Shown piece after piece: positions 13,519-24,225 of a DNA stretch of 59,053 bases (position 1 is its first letter; each line of letters begins with the position of its first letter). The notes beneath the pieces are model-generated. The model saw only the letters and a list, made by a program, of their open reading frames with translations. It was not told where the DNA came from and did no database searches. Source of the stretch: Bacteroidales bacterium (GTDB lineage: Bacteria; Bacteroidota; Bacteroidia; Bacteroidales; WCHB1-69); assembly GCA_017394765.1 (NCBI GenBank), contig JAFPXF010000016.1, positions 1 to 59,053 on the forward strand. Reading direction: 5' to 3'. The position numbers were made by a program, and so were the translations under genes.

Positions 13519-15456
13519 ATGAACAGAAGAATATACGCATTGATTTTCATATTGTTGCCTATCTTTTTGCAAGCTCAGGAGGATAGTGTAAATCTGCGCG
13601 ACGCGAATATCACCGACCAATTGGAACTCTATTTGGAACAATGGGACGGCGAATCGGAACTTTCCGAGGAGTTAGTGGAAGAGCTATATGAAGAAAGGAT
13701 TGACAAAAAGGAGAATCTTAATGCGCTCAGCTACGAAAAAGCGGTAAAAGAGCTACACCTAACAGACTATCAATATTATCAGTTGCAATTATACATTGAG
13801 GAACATGGGCAATTAGTCACGGTTCACGAATTAGCGGCCATCGAGGGATTCACGTCCGGCGATGTGGCACGCTTGCTGCCCCGGGTGGAGGCATCCCTGA
13901 CAAAAGAGCGACAAAACATCTTCCGTGATTTTTTCCGGAAGAGCAAAAGCAGCCTGTTGATCCGTTACGGCCAGATATTGGAGCATCAGGCGGGGTATGA
14001 CACCGCGCGGAGCAACCATTATCCGGGCTCGCCCGGGCACGCCTGTTTCCGGTTCAGTTTCAACTCGCAGGACAAAGTCATCCTCAAGCTGTCGGGGGAG
14101 AAGGATGCGGGCGAGCAGTTCTTCCGGGGAGAGCAGAAACAGGGGTTCAACTTCTACGCGGGTTCACTGTGTGTGCAGGACATGGGGGTGCTGCGGCGGG
14201 CCGTGGTAGGCGATTACCGGCTCAACTTCGGGCAGGGGTTGGTGCTGGGCTCCTCTTTACTGTCCGGGCGCGGAGGCGGGGTGGAGAGTGCGCGGCGCTT
14301 CGGAAGCGGCATCCGGGCGACCGCTCCCACCAACGAAGGTGACTTCCTGCGAGGAGGAGCGGTCACCATCGGGGACAGCCACATAGCCGGCACACTCTTC
14401 GTTGGCAGGACATTTGGGAGCCTTGACAACCGTTTCGGGGCCGACCTGTCGTATCGTCGCGCCATCTTCAAAGTCGGTATTCGCGCCGTGATCCTGACGG
14501 TCACCGACACCTTGCAGGGGGAGCGGCTGCGCAGCAGTTTTACGCCCACGGGTTTCAACATAGCCGCCGACTACCACCTCATCGTCAAGCGGCACCTTCT
14601 CTTCGGCGAGGCTGCCGTTAACCAATCCGGAAAGTCAGCCCTGCTGCAGGCAGCCAAACTGAACCTCTCGCCTGTCGTCAAGATACTGTTGTTGTTCCGC
14701 CACTATGACCGAGGTTTCAGCGCCCCATTAGGGAACGGCTTTGGCGCCAGCAGCCGCAACAGCGGGGAAACAGGCCTTTACATCGCCGCCGACTGCATTG
14801 CGGGGCGCAACTGCGAGGTTTCCCTTTTTGCCGACTATTACCGTCTCTCCGAACCCAGCTACCGCACCGACGCACCTATCGCAGGCCTTGACTGCGGAAT
14901 CTCCGCGGCGTACCGCATGGGGCGACACGGACAGTTGCTCGGCAAATACAGTTGGTGCACACGACCGCAAAATGGCGGCGGAACCCCACACCTCCACATA
15001 CTGGCGGAACGTCAGCGACACAAGGTGCGCCTACAATGGAGCTTTGCACCCCACCCTCTCGTAAAACTTAAAACAGAGATGGATTGGCAGATCCAACGCG
15101 ACGGGGACACCCGGAAGCTTCATCAAGGCCTCCTGCTCTATCAAGACGCCGCTGTCAATATGACACGCTTAGGATTGTCGCTGCACGCCCGCATTGCCTA
15201 TTTCGACACTGACCGCTACGATGAACGGCTCTACGCGTATGAGAACGATCTATACTACGCATTCACCATCGGTTCCTATTACTACAAAGGCATCCGAGGG
15301 TACCTCATGCTGCGTTACAAACACAGGTGGTTCAGTATTTGGCTGCGATTAGCCCGAACCCACTACATTGACAGGCAAACCATTGGCAGCGGACTCACTC
15401 AAATTGAGGTCCCGCACAAAACGGAAGTGAAAGTCCAAATCATGTTTTCCCTATGA
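13519..15456 (+). CDS. Outer-membrane protein with N-terminal helix-hairpin-helix domain
   Basis: 645 residues with a signal peptide ending FLQAQ. Residues about 66 to 122 carry two helix-hairpin-helix elements (LNALSYEKAVKELHLTDYQ and LVTVHELAAIEGFTSGDVARL) as in ComEA-like DNA-binding domains. The remainder is a long beta-rich region with repeated LNFGQGLVLGSSLL- and RHLLFGEAAVNQSGKSAL-like strands, ending in IMFSL, typical of an outer-membrane barrel. Proteins of this layout are widespread in Bacteroidota and have no known job. A periplasmic HhH domain on a barrel suggests contact with DNA during uptake, but the HhH may equally bind protein. Its stop is one base from the convergent ftsE stop. 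Confidence 0.8.
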   Translation: MNRRIYALIFILLPIFLQAQEDSVNLRDANITDQLELYLEQWDGESELSEELVEELYEERIDKKENLNALSYEKAVKELHLTDYQYYQLQLYIEEHGQLVTVHELAAIEGFTSGDVARLLPRVEASLTKERQNIFRDFFRKSKSSLLIRYGQILEHQAGYDTARSNHYPGSPGHACFRFSFNSQDKVILKLSGEKDAGEQFFRGEQKQGFNFYAGSLCVQDMGVLRRAVVGDYRLNFGQGLVLGSSLLSGRGGGVESARRFGSGIRATAPTNEGDFLRGGAVTIGDSHIAGTLFVGRTFGSLDNRFGADLSYRRAIFKVGIRAVILTVTDTLQGERLRSSFTPTGFNIAADYHLIVKRHLLFGEAAVNQSGKSALLQAAKLNLSPVVKILLLFRHYDRGFSAPLGNGFGASSRNSGETGLYIAADCIAGRNCEVSLFADYYRLSEPSYRTDAPIAGLDCGISAAYRMGRHGQLLGKYSWCTRPQNGGGTPHLHILAERQRHKVRLQWSFAPHPLVKLKTEMDWQIQRDGDTRKLHQGLLLYQDAAVNMTRLGLSLHARIAYFDTDRYDERLYAYENDLYYAFTIGSYYYKGIRGYLMLRYKHRWFSIWLRLARTHYIDRQTIGSGLTQIEVPHKTEVKVQIMFSL

Positions 15457-15457
15457 C

Positions 15458-18269
<2,812 letters not shown>

Positions 18270-18287
18270 TTATTTTCATATAACGTG

Positions 18288-18295
18288 CAAAGATA
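18288..18295 (-). promoter_or_regulatory. Bacteroidota -7 box for gyrB
   Basis: TATCTTTG on the minus strand, 28 bases before the gyrB start. Confidence 0.6.
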
Positions 18296-18330
18296 CAAAA
18301 AAAATGGTTTCCCTTGGCACTTCAACACAC

Positions 18331-18383
18331 AAAAAAAACATGGCCAAACCTTCTTGTTCAAAGCAGACAAAAAGGTTTGGCCA
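18331..18383 (-). terminator. Intrinsic terminator after kamE
   Basis: A perfect 12-bp stem (TGGCCAAACCTT with AAGGTTTGGCCA) around a 19-base loop, followed on the minus strand by GTTTTTTTT. It separates the kam transcript from gyrB. Confidence 0.9.
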
Positions 18384-18411
18384 AGGAGACAGTTTCGCCC
18401 TTGCGGGAAAG

Positions 18412-19200
18412 CTATGCATGCATTCTTCTGTCCATCTCCTGGGCGATGTAGGAGGCCACGTCGTCGGCATACGTGTTCATGCCGAAGCCGGCATCGAAGC
18501 CCAGCTCTTTGGCCAACTCATGCGTGATGCGCGGACCGCCGCAGACGACAATTAGCTTGTCGCGCAAACCTTCCGCTTCCAGCATCTCGATCATCTCTGT
18601 CATATTCTTGATATGCACATCCTTCTGGGTCACGGTTTGGGAAACCAGCAGTGCATCGGCATGCATTTCGACAGCTTTGGCGATAAACTCCTCGTTCGGC
18701 ACCTGGCTGCCCATGTTGAGGGCCTCAAACATGTCGTAGCGTTCGATGCCATAGTGGCCGGCATAGCCTTTCATGTTCATGATGGCATCGATGCCGACGG
18801 TATGCGCGTCCGTGCCGGTGCTGGCACCCACGACCACGATCTTGCGCCCGATATGTTCACGAATGAACTGGTCTGTTTCGGGCATGGACCAGACCGTGGA
18901 CTCCACCTTGGGCACATGGATGGTGGAATAGTCCACCGTGTGCGTGCAGGCCCCATAACAGTTCACGAAAGTGAACCCGTTGGTGAGTTCTTTATAGAAG
19001 ACCACCTGCGGGTTATCGAAGCCCATTTTCTTAAGCAACTGCTTGGCCGCCTCGACGGCCTCGTCGCCACACGGCACCGGCAGGGTGAAGCTCAGTTGTG
19101 TCTTGCCATCGTTCATCGTGTCGCCGTAAGGCTTTACACGAGTGAGATCTAAAGTCTGATCAAAATCCTTTTGATCCATTGAATACAATCCGCCACTCAT
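18412..19200 (-). CDS. kamE: Lysine 5,6-aminomutase beta subunit
   Basis: 262 residues. The cobalamin-binding motif DAHTVG gives the base-on/base-off ligand H133, and K144 stands 11 residues later. These are the same residue numbers as the cobalamin-ligand histidine and PLP-binding lysine described for the Clostridium sticklandii beta subunit. The Rossmann domain continues with DALLVSQTVTQKD and LIVVCGGPRITHELA. With the alpha subunit it moves the terminal amino group of D-lysine or beta-lysine to C5 using adenosylcobalamin and PLP. It is the last gene of the cluster and is followed by a strong terminator. Confidence 0.93.
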   Translation of the reverse strand: MSGGLYSMDQKDFDQTLDLTRVKPYGDTMNDGKTQLSFTLPVPCGDEAVEAAKQLLKKMGFDNPQVVFYKELTNGFTFVNCYGACTHTVDYSTIHVPKVESTVWSMPETDQFIREHIGRKIVVVGASTGTDAHTVGIDAIMNMKGYAGHYGIERYDMFEALNMGSQVPNEEFIAKAVEMHADALLVSQTVTQKDVHIKNMTEMIEMLEAEGLRDKLIVVCGGPRITHELAKELGFDAGFGMNTYADDVASYIAQEMDRRMHA

Positions 19201-19258
19201 AGCTATTTTATATTAAATTATTAATTTTCTGAACTTTAAAATCAAAATGTAAAAATCA

Positions 19259-19801
19259 TTACTTGGCGCCCACGAAATAGTCTTCCTTGTCTTCAAAGAG
19301 AATATTGAAGGAGGTCATACTGCCGTAGATGCGGGAGATGTATTGTTGCAGGTTCACCTTCTCCTCATCGGAAAGGGCATCATTGCTGTTTATATTCTGC
19401 TCAAGCACACGAAGACGGTCGCGCATCATCACAATCTTGTGAAAGAAAGTCTCAATGGGCATCTCTTTGGGCTTCAGCTCGGTATTGGCGGGCTGAAGAA
19501 TCATCGTGCCGCCAACCCACTTGCGGCCAAGCGTCGCCTTGTGCTCTATACCATTGTATTTGTTGAGGATATGTGTCAAGACCTTTTCAAATTCCTTGAG
19601 ATTGAGCTTGGGTTGCGAATCATCGGCCACGGCACTTTCGAGGACATCGAGCTGCACGCTCATCTTGGAGAATTCAATCTCACCGCCGCGCACAAAGATG
19701 ATTTTATAGGTCAGCGGGTTATTCTGGCTGACAACACCTTCACCATATTTCTCGTGGCGCACGCGAGTCCCGGCCGGCAAGTTTTCCAAATCGTAGTTCA
19801 T
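19259..19801 (-). CDS. Unknown protein between the aminomutase subunits, Tudor/SH3-like N-terminus
   Basis: 180 residues. The N-terminus LPAGTRVRHEKYGEGVV looks like the small SH3/Tudor-type beta domain found at the end of UvrD/PcrA helicases and in CarD-like proteins. The middle (LKEFEKVLTHILNKYNG) and C-terminus (FFHKIVMMRDRLRVLEQNI) are helical, with a short patch RKWVGGTMILQP. I know of no assigned function. It lies 23 bases after kamD and 58 before kamE on the same strand, so it is in the aminomutase operon. A role as assembly factor or reactivator is conceivable but only from position; it has no ATPase motif like the known aminomutase reactivases. Confidence 0.7.
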   Translation of the reverse strand: MNYDLENLPAGTRVRHEKYGEGVVSQNNPLTYKIIFVRGGEIEFSKMSVQLDVLESAVADDSQPKLNLKEFEKVLTHILNKYNGIEHKATLGRKWVGGTMILQPANTELKPKEMPIETFFHKIVMMRDRLRVLEQNINSNDALSDEEKVNLQQYISRIYGSMTSFNILFEDKEDYFVGAK

Positions 19802-19824
19802 CTGACAAATATTATAAATGTTCG

Positions 19825-21381
19825 TTACTTTCTCTCTTTCATAAGTTGCACGAAGGGGTTGAAGTAGTTGTCGCCTTTGGTGACAACGCCGGCAAGTCCC
19901 TTGCCTCCATTCATGGGACGCTTGACATCGCCGAAGATGCCCTTCTCCAATGCGGTGAACATGCCCTCGTTGACAATCTCCTCCAGCAATTCGATGGCCT
20001 TGTCAAGGACCTCCTTGGCACGGGCGCGGCAAATGCCGCCTTCGCGGAATTCCATCTCCTCGCCGATGCTCTTCATGTCATTGAAGATATAACGGGCATT
20101 CTCAATGGAGAGGTAGCGGTCGCTCATGAAGGGGGTATGGATGGCTTCTGTGGGCATGCCCAACAACTGAATGCCTTGGTGTGTCCAAATGCCGATCATG
20201 TTGAAGAGTGCATCCTGTATATGACCCCTGAAGATGTTGCCGGTCATAAATTTGGTGGGCGGCATATATTTGAGGGTAGCCTTGGGGAAGATCTCACGGG
20301 TCATCTGGGCCTGTGCGAGTTCCAGCAGGAATCCGTTCTCAAGCATAGGATCCATCTCGAAGGCATGGCCGAGTCCCATCTGTTCCTCGGGCAAGGCGGC
20401 TAAAAGAGCGAGCTGTTCATTGATGAGATCGGAGGCGAGCACGGTATGGGCAGCCTCGACTGCATCGGCAGTGGTCAGGTAGTTATCCTCACCCGTATTG
20501 ATAATAACACCGGCATAGCCGTTGATGATACGGGAGAAGTACTGATCGATGAGGGTTCGCTGGGGATTGATGTCACGGAACAAGATGCCATAGAGTGCGT
20601 CGTTCAGCATCACGTCAAGGCGTTCCAAGGCGCCCATCGCGGCGATTTCGGGCATGCAAAGGCCGGAGCAGTAGTTGCAGAGGCGGATGTAGCGACCGAC
20701 CTCTTCGCCCACTTCGTCCAGGGCCTTGCGCATAATGCGGAAGTTCTCCTGGGTGGCGAAGGTGCCGCCGAAGCCTTCGGTGGTGGCGCCGTAAGGCACA
20801 TAGTCGAGCAAACTCTGGCCGGTGGTGCGGATCACAGCGATGACATCGGCACCTTGGCGGGCGGCAGCTTGTGCCTGCACAACATCCTCATAGATGTTAC
20901 CAGTGGCCACAATCACATACAAATAAGGTTTTGGGCCCTCGCCGATGGTGGCGAGATACTCGTTCCGCTTGGCCACGTTGCCCTTGATGCGGGCAAGGCA
21001 TGCGTCGATATAGGGCTGCACGGCCCGTTTTATCTCATCGATACCGTGAAGTTTCAGCGTGGTGAGATCCAGCTTGCCAGCCATCACATCCTCGGCAATC
21101 TGCTGAGGATTCTTGTTCGTTTCCAAAATGGCGTTGCCCATAAAATAAAGCATGCCTTGGTTTAGGACGCCCTTTTCCAGAAGGGAGTCCACCACCACGT
21201 TGGGCAATGGGACGCCGTTCTCATCCACTCCGTCGATACCGATAAGTCGGCAGAGCGTGCGCTCCACCGTCACTGTCGTATAGCCGTCCACGAACTCCTG
21301 CACTTGGTCGGCAATGTTCTTAGCCAACTGCTTCGCCGCATCCACACGTGCGAAATCAAGACCTAACTTACTCTTATTCAT
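19825..21381 (-). CDS. kamD: Lysine 5,6-aminomutase alpha subunit
   Basis: 518 residues, the expected length. It shows family blocks such as KLGLDFARVDAAKQLA, TVTVERTLCRLIGIDGVD, VIVATGNIYEDVVQAQAAA, ADVIAVIRTTGQSLLDYVP, GATTEGFGGTFATQENFR and LPPTKFMTGNIF-like KYMPPTKFMTGNIFRG. This subunit forms the TIM-barrel active site that accepts PLP from the beta subunit. The gene opens the kamD-unknown-kamE operon from a TAnnTTTG box 66 bases upstream. In lysine fermenters it works after lysine 2,3-aminomutase. The next pathway genes (kdd, kce, kal) are not in the window. Confidence 0.94.
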   Translation of the reverse strand: MNKSKLGLDFARVDAAKQLAKNIADQVQEFVDGYTTVTVERTLCRLIGIDGVDENGVPLPNVVVDSLLEKGVLNQGMLYFMGNAILETNKNPQQIAEDVMAGKLDLTTLKLHGIDEIKRAVQPYIDACLARIKGNVAKRNEYLATIGEGPKPYLYVIVATGNIYEDVVQAQAAARQGADVIAVIRTTGQSLLDYVPYGATTEGFGGTFATQENFRIMRKALDEVGEEVGRYIRLCNYCSGLCMPEIAAMGALERLDVMLNDALYGILFRDINPQRTLIDQYFSRIINGYAGVIINTGEDNYLTTADAVEAAHTVLASDLINEQLALLAALPEEQMGLGHAFEMDPMLENGFLLELAQAQMTREIFPKATLKYMPPTKFMTGNIFRGHIQDALFNMIGIWTHQGIQLLGMPTEAIHTPFMSDRYLSIENARYIFNDMKSIGEEMEFREGGICRARAKEVLDKAIELLEEIVNEGMFTALEKGIFGDVKRPMNGGKGLAGVVTKGDNYFNPFVQLMKERK

Positions 21382-21446
21382 ATTTCTGCATTTAAATTAT
21401 TCTATTAACAAACGGCACACGCCATACCTGTGCCACAAAAAACTTG

Positions 21447-21454
21447 CAAAAATA
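21447..21454 (-). promoter_or_regulatory. Bacteroidota -7 box for the kam operon
   Basis: TATTTTTG on the minus strand, 66 bases before kamD, back to back with the plus-strand box at 21475. Confidence 0.55.
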
Positions 21455-21474
21455 CAAAAAAATCTGAAATTTCT

Positions 21475-21482
21475 TATTTTTG
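21475..21482 (+). promoter_or_regulatory. Bacteroidota -7 box for the GAF-domain reductase
   Basis: TATTTTTG, 28 bases before the start of the downstream gene; divergent from the kam promoter. Confidence 0.6.
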
Positions 21483-21509
21483 CAGTTCCTAAAAGATACC
21501 CCTGCGCTC

Positions 21510-21965
21510 ATGACAGAAAAAGAAAAAAAATATGAATTGTTGCATCGGCAGATCCAATCTTTGGCGGAAGGAGAGACCGATGCCATCGCACTCATGGCCA
21601 ACATGGCCGCCGTCATCCACGAGACCTTTCACTTTTGGTGGACAGGATTCTACCGTGTATTGGGCGAGGAGCTGGTACTCGGTCCTTTCCAAGGGCCGTT
21701 GGCCTGCACCCGCATCGCCCGCGGACGAGGCGTATGTGGCACGTCCTGGCAAGAACGCCGCACCCTCGTGGTCCCCGACGTACACCATTTCAAGGGGCAC
21801 ATCGCATGCAGCAGTGCCTCGCAAAGCGAGATTGTCGTGCCCGTTTTCAACGGCGAGGAAGTGGTTGCCGTGCTCGACATCGACAGCGAGCATCTCTCCA
21901 CTTTCGATGAAACAGACCAGTATTGGTTAGAGAAAATCGCAGCCTGTCTGGGAAATGTCTTTTAG
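21510..21965 (+). CDS. msrC: Free methionine-(R)-sulfoxide reductase (GAF domain)
   Basis: 151 residues making one GAF domain. FWWTGFYRV, LVLGPFQGPLACTRIARGRGVCG and HHFKGHIACSSASQSEIVVPV are the fRMsr signature. The three cysteines C66, C76 and C100 have the same spacing (10 and 24) as C84, C94 and C118 of the Escherichia coli enzyme, so the catalytic disulfide relay is intact. It reduces free methionine-R-sulfoxide, an oxidative damage product. The ATG ten codons into the open frame is used because it lies in a normal position after the promoter box. Its stop overlaps that of the convergent glycosyltransferase gene in the 4-base sequence TTAG. Confidence 0.92.
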   Translation: MTEKEKKYELLHRQIQSLAEGETDAIALMANMAAVIHETFHFWWTGFYRVLGEELVLGPFQGPLACTRIARGRGVCGTSWQERRTLVVPDVHHFKGHIACSSASQSEIVVPVFNGEEVVAVLDIDSEHLSTFDETDQYWLEKIAACLGNVF

Positions 21966-22702
21966 CCAAAAATCCTGAATTTCCCCAGATGCCACTTCTG
22001 CAGACGATACTGCAGGGCCGTCCACAGCACACCCAAGCCGTATCTTGAGCTACGACGGAAATTGATGGAGGAAGCCTCCGGGAAATATTTCGTAGGACAA
22101 GTGATTTCGGCAATTTCATAGCCGGCAAAGAAGATTTGCGCCAGCATCTGGTTGTCGAACACAAAGTCGTCAGAATTCTCATGATAGCGAATGTTGCGAA
22201 GCACATCGGCCGAGAAGGCACGGTAACCGGTATGGTATTCCGAGAGTTTCTGGTGCATCAGCACATTCTGGAAAAGTGTCAGACAGCGGTTAAAGAAATA
22301 TTTGTAGCCGGGCATACCGCCTTTGCGGGCGCCCATGCCGAGAATACGGGATCCTAACACCACGGGATAGACCTTGTTGACAATGACATAGCACATCGAT
22401 TCTATGAGCTTCGGGGTGTACTGATAGTCGGGATGGAGCATGACCACCACGTCAGCCCCAAGATCGAGAGCTTTGTCATAACAAGTTTTCTGGTTGCCGC
22501 CATATCCCTTGTTGGACTCATGGCAGACAATATGACGAATGCCCAACTGCCGTCCGACCTCAATAGTCTCATCCGAGGAGTGGTCATCGACCAATATAAC
22601 CTCGTCCACAATGTCGAAGGGAATCTCATCATAGGTTTGCCGCAACGTCCGTGCCGCATTATAAGCAGGAAGCACAACACATATCTTATTGTTTTTCAGC
22701 AT
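21962..22702 (-). CDS. Family 2 glycosyltransferase (dolichyl-phosphate-mannose-synthase-like)
   Basis: 246 residues. A GT-A fold is indicated by ICVVLPAYNAARTL, EVILVDDHSSDET, NKGYGGNQKTCYDKAL and ADVVVMLHPDYQYTPKL, where HPD takes the place of the usual DxD. VVLGSRILG and EYHTGYRAFSADVL then follow, which are typical of undecaprenyl/dolichyl-phosphate sugar transferases. There is no long C-terminal membrane region, so it is probably a peripheral enzyme at the inner membrane that uses a nucleotide sugar. The acceptor is not known. A TAnnTTTG box precedes the ATG by 24 bases, and an open extension of nine codons upstream is disregarded. Confidence 0.85.
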   Translation of the reverse strand: MLKNNKICVVLPAYNAARTLRQTYDEIPFDIVDEVILVDDHSSDETIEVGRQLGIRHIVCHESNKGYGGNQKTCYDKALDLGADVVVMLHPDYQYTPKLIESMCYVIVNKVYPVVLGSRILGMGARKGGMPGYKYFFNRCLTLFQNVLMHQKLSEYHTGYRAFSADVLRNIRYHENSDDFVFDNQMLAQIFFAGYEIAEITCPTKYFPEASSINFRRSSRYGLGVLWTALQYRLQKWHLGKFRIFG

Positions 22703-22726
22703 AAGAAATCCAATTATTGAAGCGCG

Positions 22727-22734
22727 CAAAGATA
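22727..22734 (-). promoter_or_regulatory. Bacteroidota -7 box for the glycosyltransferase
   Basis: TATCTTTG on the minus strand, 24 bases before the start codon. Confidence 0.55.
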
Positions 22735-22782
22735 CAAAAAACGCAAAGACCGGGACACCTCAAGGCACAGTGGTTTTTTTTG

Positions 22783-22790
22783 TAATTTTG
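22783..22790 (+). promoter_or_regulatory. Bacteroidota -7 box for the MBOAT operon
   Basis: TAATTTTG, 19 bases before the MBOAT start codon. Confidence 0.6.
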
Positions 22791-22809
22791 CCGCCTCAAA
22801 AAAGCCCTG

Positions 22810-24225
22810 ATGGTTTTCAGCAGCATCGAATTCCTGTTCTATTTCCTGCCCGCGGCACTCATTCTTTACTATATGATGCCGCGCAAAGCCAAGAATGCCC
22901 TGCTGTTGGTGGCGTCGCTGCTGTTTTATGCATGGGGCGCGCCCGCCTTCATCCCGATATTCATCGTCTCCATGCTGTGCAATTTTTTCATCACGAAAAA
23001 AATGCACGCCATAACTGCTCCACAACCGAGGAAGGCATGGCTCATAGTCTCACTTGTCCTCAACATCGGCCTTTTAGCCTATTTCAAATACATGAACTTC
23101 TTCATGGACAACGTCAACGGGCTGCTGCAGATGGCCGGACATGCGGCGGTGCCGTTCTCCCGGGTGGCGTTGCCCATCGGCATCTCCTTCTTCACCTTCC
23201 AATCCATCTCCTACACCGTCGATGTCTATCGGAAGGTATCGGAGCCGCTGAAAAAGTGGTACGACTACATGCTTTACATCGCGCTGTTTCCGCAGCTCAT
23301 CGCGGGCCCCATCATTCGCTATAACACCATCGCGGAGCAGCTGGTCAGCCGTGACATCACCGCTGAGGACCGGTTGGAAGGCATATACCGTTTCGCCATC
23401 GGGTTGGGCAAAAAAGTCCTCATCGCCAACACTCTGGCACTCGTGGCTGACGAGGTGTTTGCCATGGACTCCGGGACCTTGGGCACCGGCACGGCGTGGA
23501 TCGGCATCGTGGCCTACACATTCCAGATCTACTTCGACTTCTCCGGCTACTCCGATATGGCCATAGGCATCGGACGGATGTTGGGGTTCCGTTTCTCCGA
23601 AAACTTCAACGCGCCCTACGTCAGCCGAAGCATCACGGAGTTCTGGAGGCGCTGGCACATCACCCTCGGTGCTTTCATGAAGGACTATCTCTACATCCCG
23701 CTCGGGGGAAACCGTGTTTCGCGCGCCCGCATGTACTTCAACCTCGGTGTGGTGTTCCTCATCTCCGGCCTTTGGCATGGAGCCTCGTGGAATTTTGTGC
23801 TTTGGGGTGTCTTTCACGGGGCCTTTCTGATCATGGATCGCATTTTTTTGCTGGACATCCTGAAAAAGGCCGGACGCATTCCCGCCACCATTTTCACCTT
23901 CTTGGCCGCGGTGCTGGGTTGGGTTATTTTCCGGGCTGACGACCTCCATGCCGCAGGGCAATACTACCAGGCACTCTTCGCCTTTCGAGGCGGAGAAGGC
24001 ATCTCCCTGACGCCCCAATTCCTCACCTGCCTTGTCGCCGCCGCACTCTTCTCCTTCCTGCCGATGCTTAAGCCGTTCGAACGTCTTCAGCATCTCGTCT
24101 TTGACGAACATCACACCCGCACCTTCACCATCATATTCTTTTTCATAGCCTTGTCACTGTTATTCCTCTCCGTCGGTTCTTTAGCCGTGTCCGATTTCAA
24201 CCCATTCATCTATTTCAGATTCTAA
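22810..24225 (+). CDS. MBOAT-family O-acyltransferase (AlgI/DltB-like)
   Basis: 471 residues with about ten membrane segments. The N-terminus MVFSSIEFLFYFLP, RVALPIGISFFTFQSISY, FPQLIAGPIIRY, YFDFSGYSDMAIGIGRM and FWRRWHITLGAFMKDYLYIPLGGNR match AlgI. The catalytic histidine is in SGLWHGASWNFVLWG (H323), with a second in VFHG (H336). Such proteins pass acyl groups, usually acetyl, across the inner membrane to an exported polysaccharide or other glycan. The partner encoded directly downstream is AlgJ/AlgX-like, which supports polysaccharide acetylation. The glycan itself cannot be named, although a glycosyltransferase gene lies divergently upstream. Confidence 0.93.
   Translation: MVFSSIEFLFYFLPAALILYYMMPRKAKNALLLVASLLFYAWGAPAFIPIFIVSMLCNFFITKKMHAITAPQPRKAWLIVSLVLNIGLLAYFKYMNFFMDNVNGLLQMAGHAAVPFSRVALPIGISFFTFQSISYTVDVYRKVSEPLKKWYDYMLYIALFPQLIAGPIIRYNTIAEQLVSRDITAEDRLEGIYRFAIGLGKKVLIANTLALVADEVFAMDSGTLGTGTAWIGIVAYTFQIYFDFSGYSDMAIGIGRMLGFRFSENFNAPYVSRSITEFWRRWHITLGAFMKDYLYIPLGGNRVSRARMYFNLGVVFLISGLWHGASWNFVLWGVFHGAFLIMDRIFLLDILKKAGRIPATIFTFLAAVLGWVIFRADDLHAAGQYYQALFAFRGGEGISLTPQFLTCLVAAALFSFLPMLKPFERLQHLVFDEHHTRTFTIIFFFIALSLLFLSVGSLAVSDFNPFIYFRF

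Noticed and set aside
23074..24114. Minus-strand open frame of 346 codons
   Set aside because: Antisense to the MBOAT gene, which has clear membrane segments and catalytic histidines.
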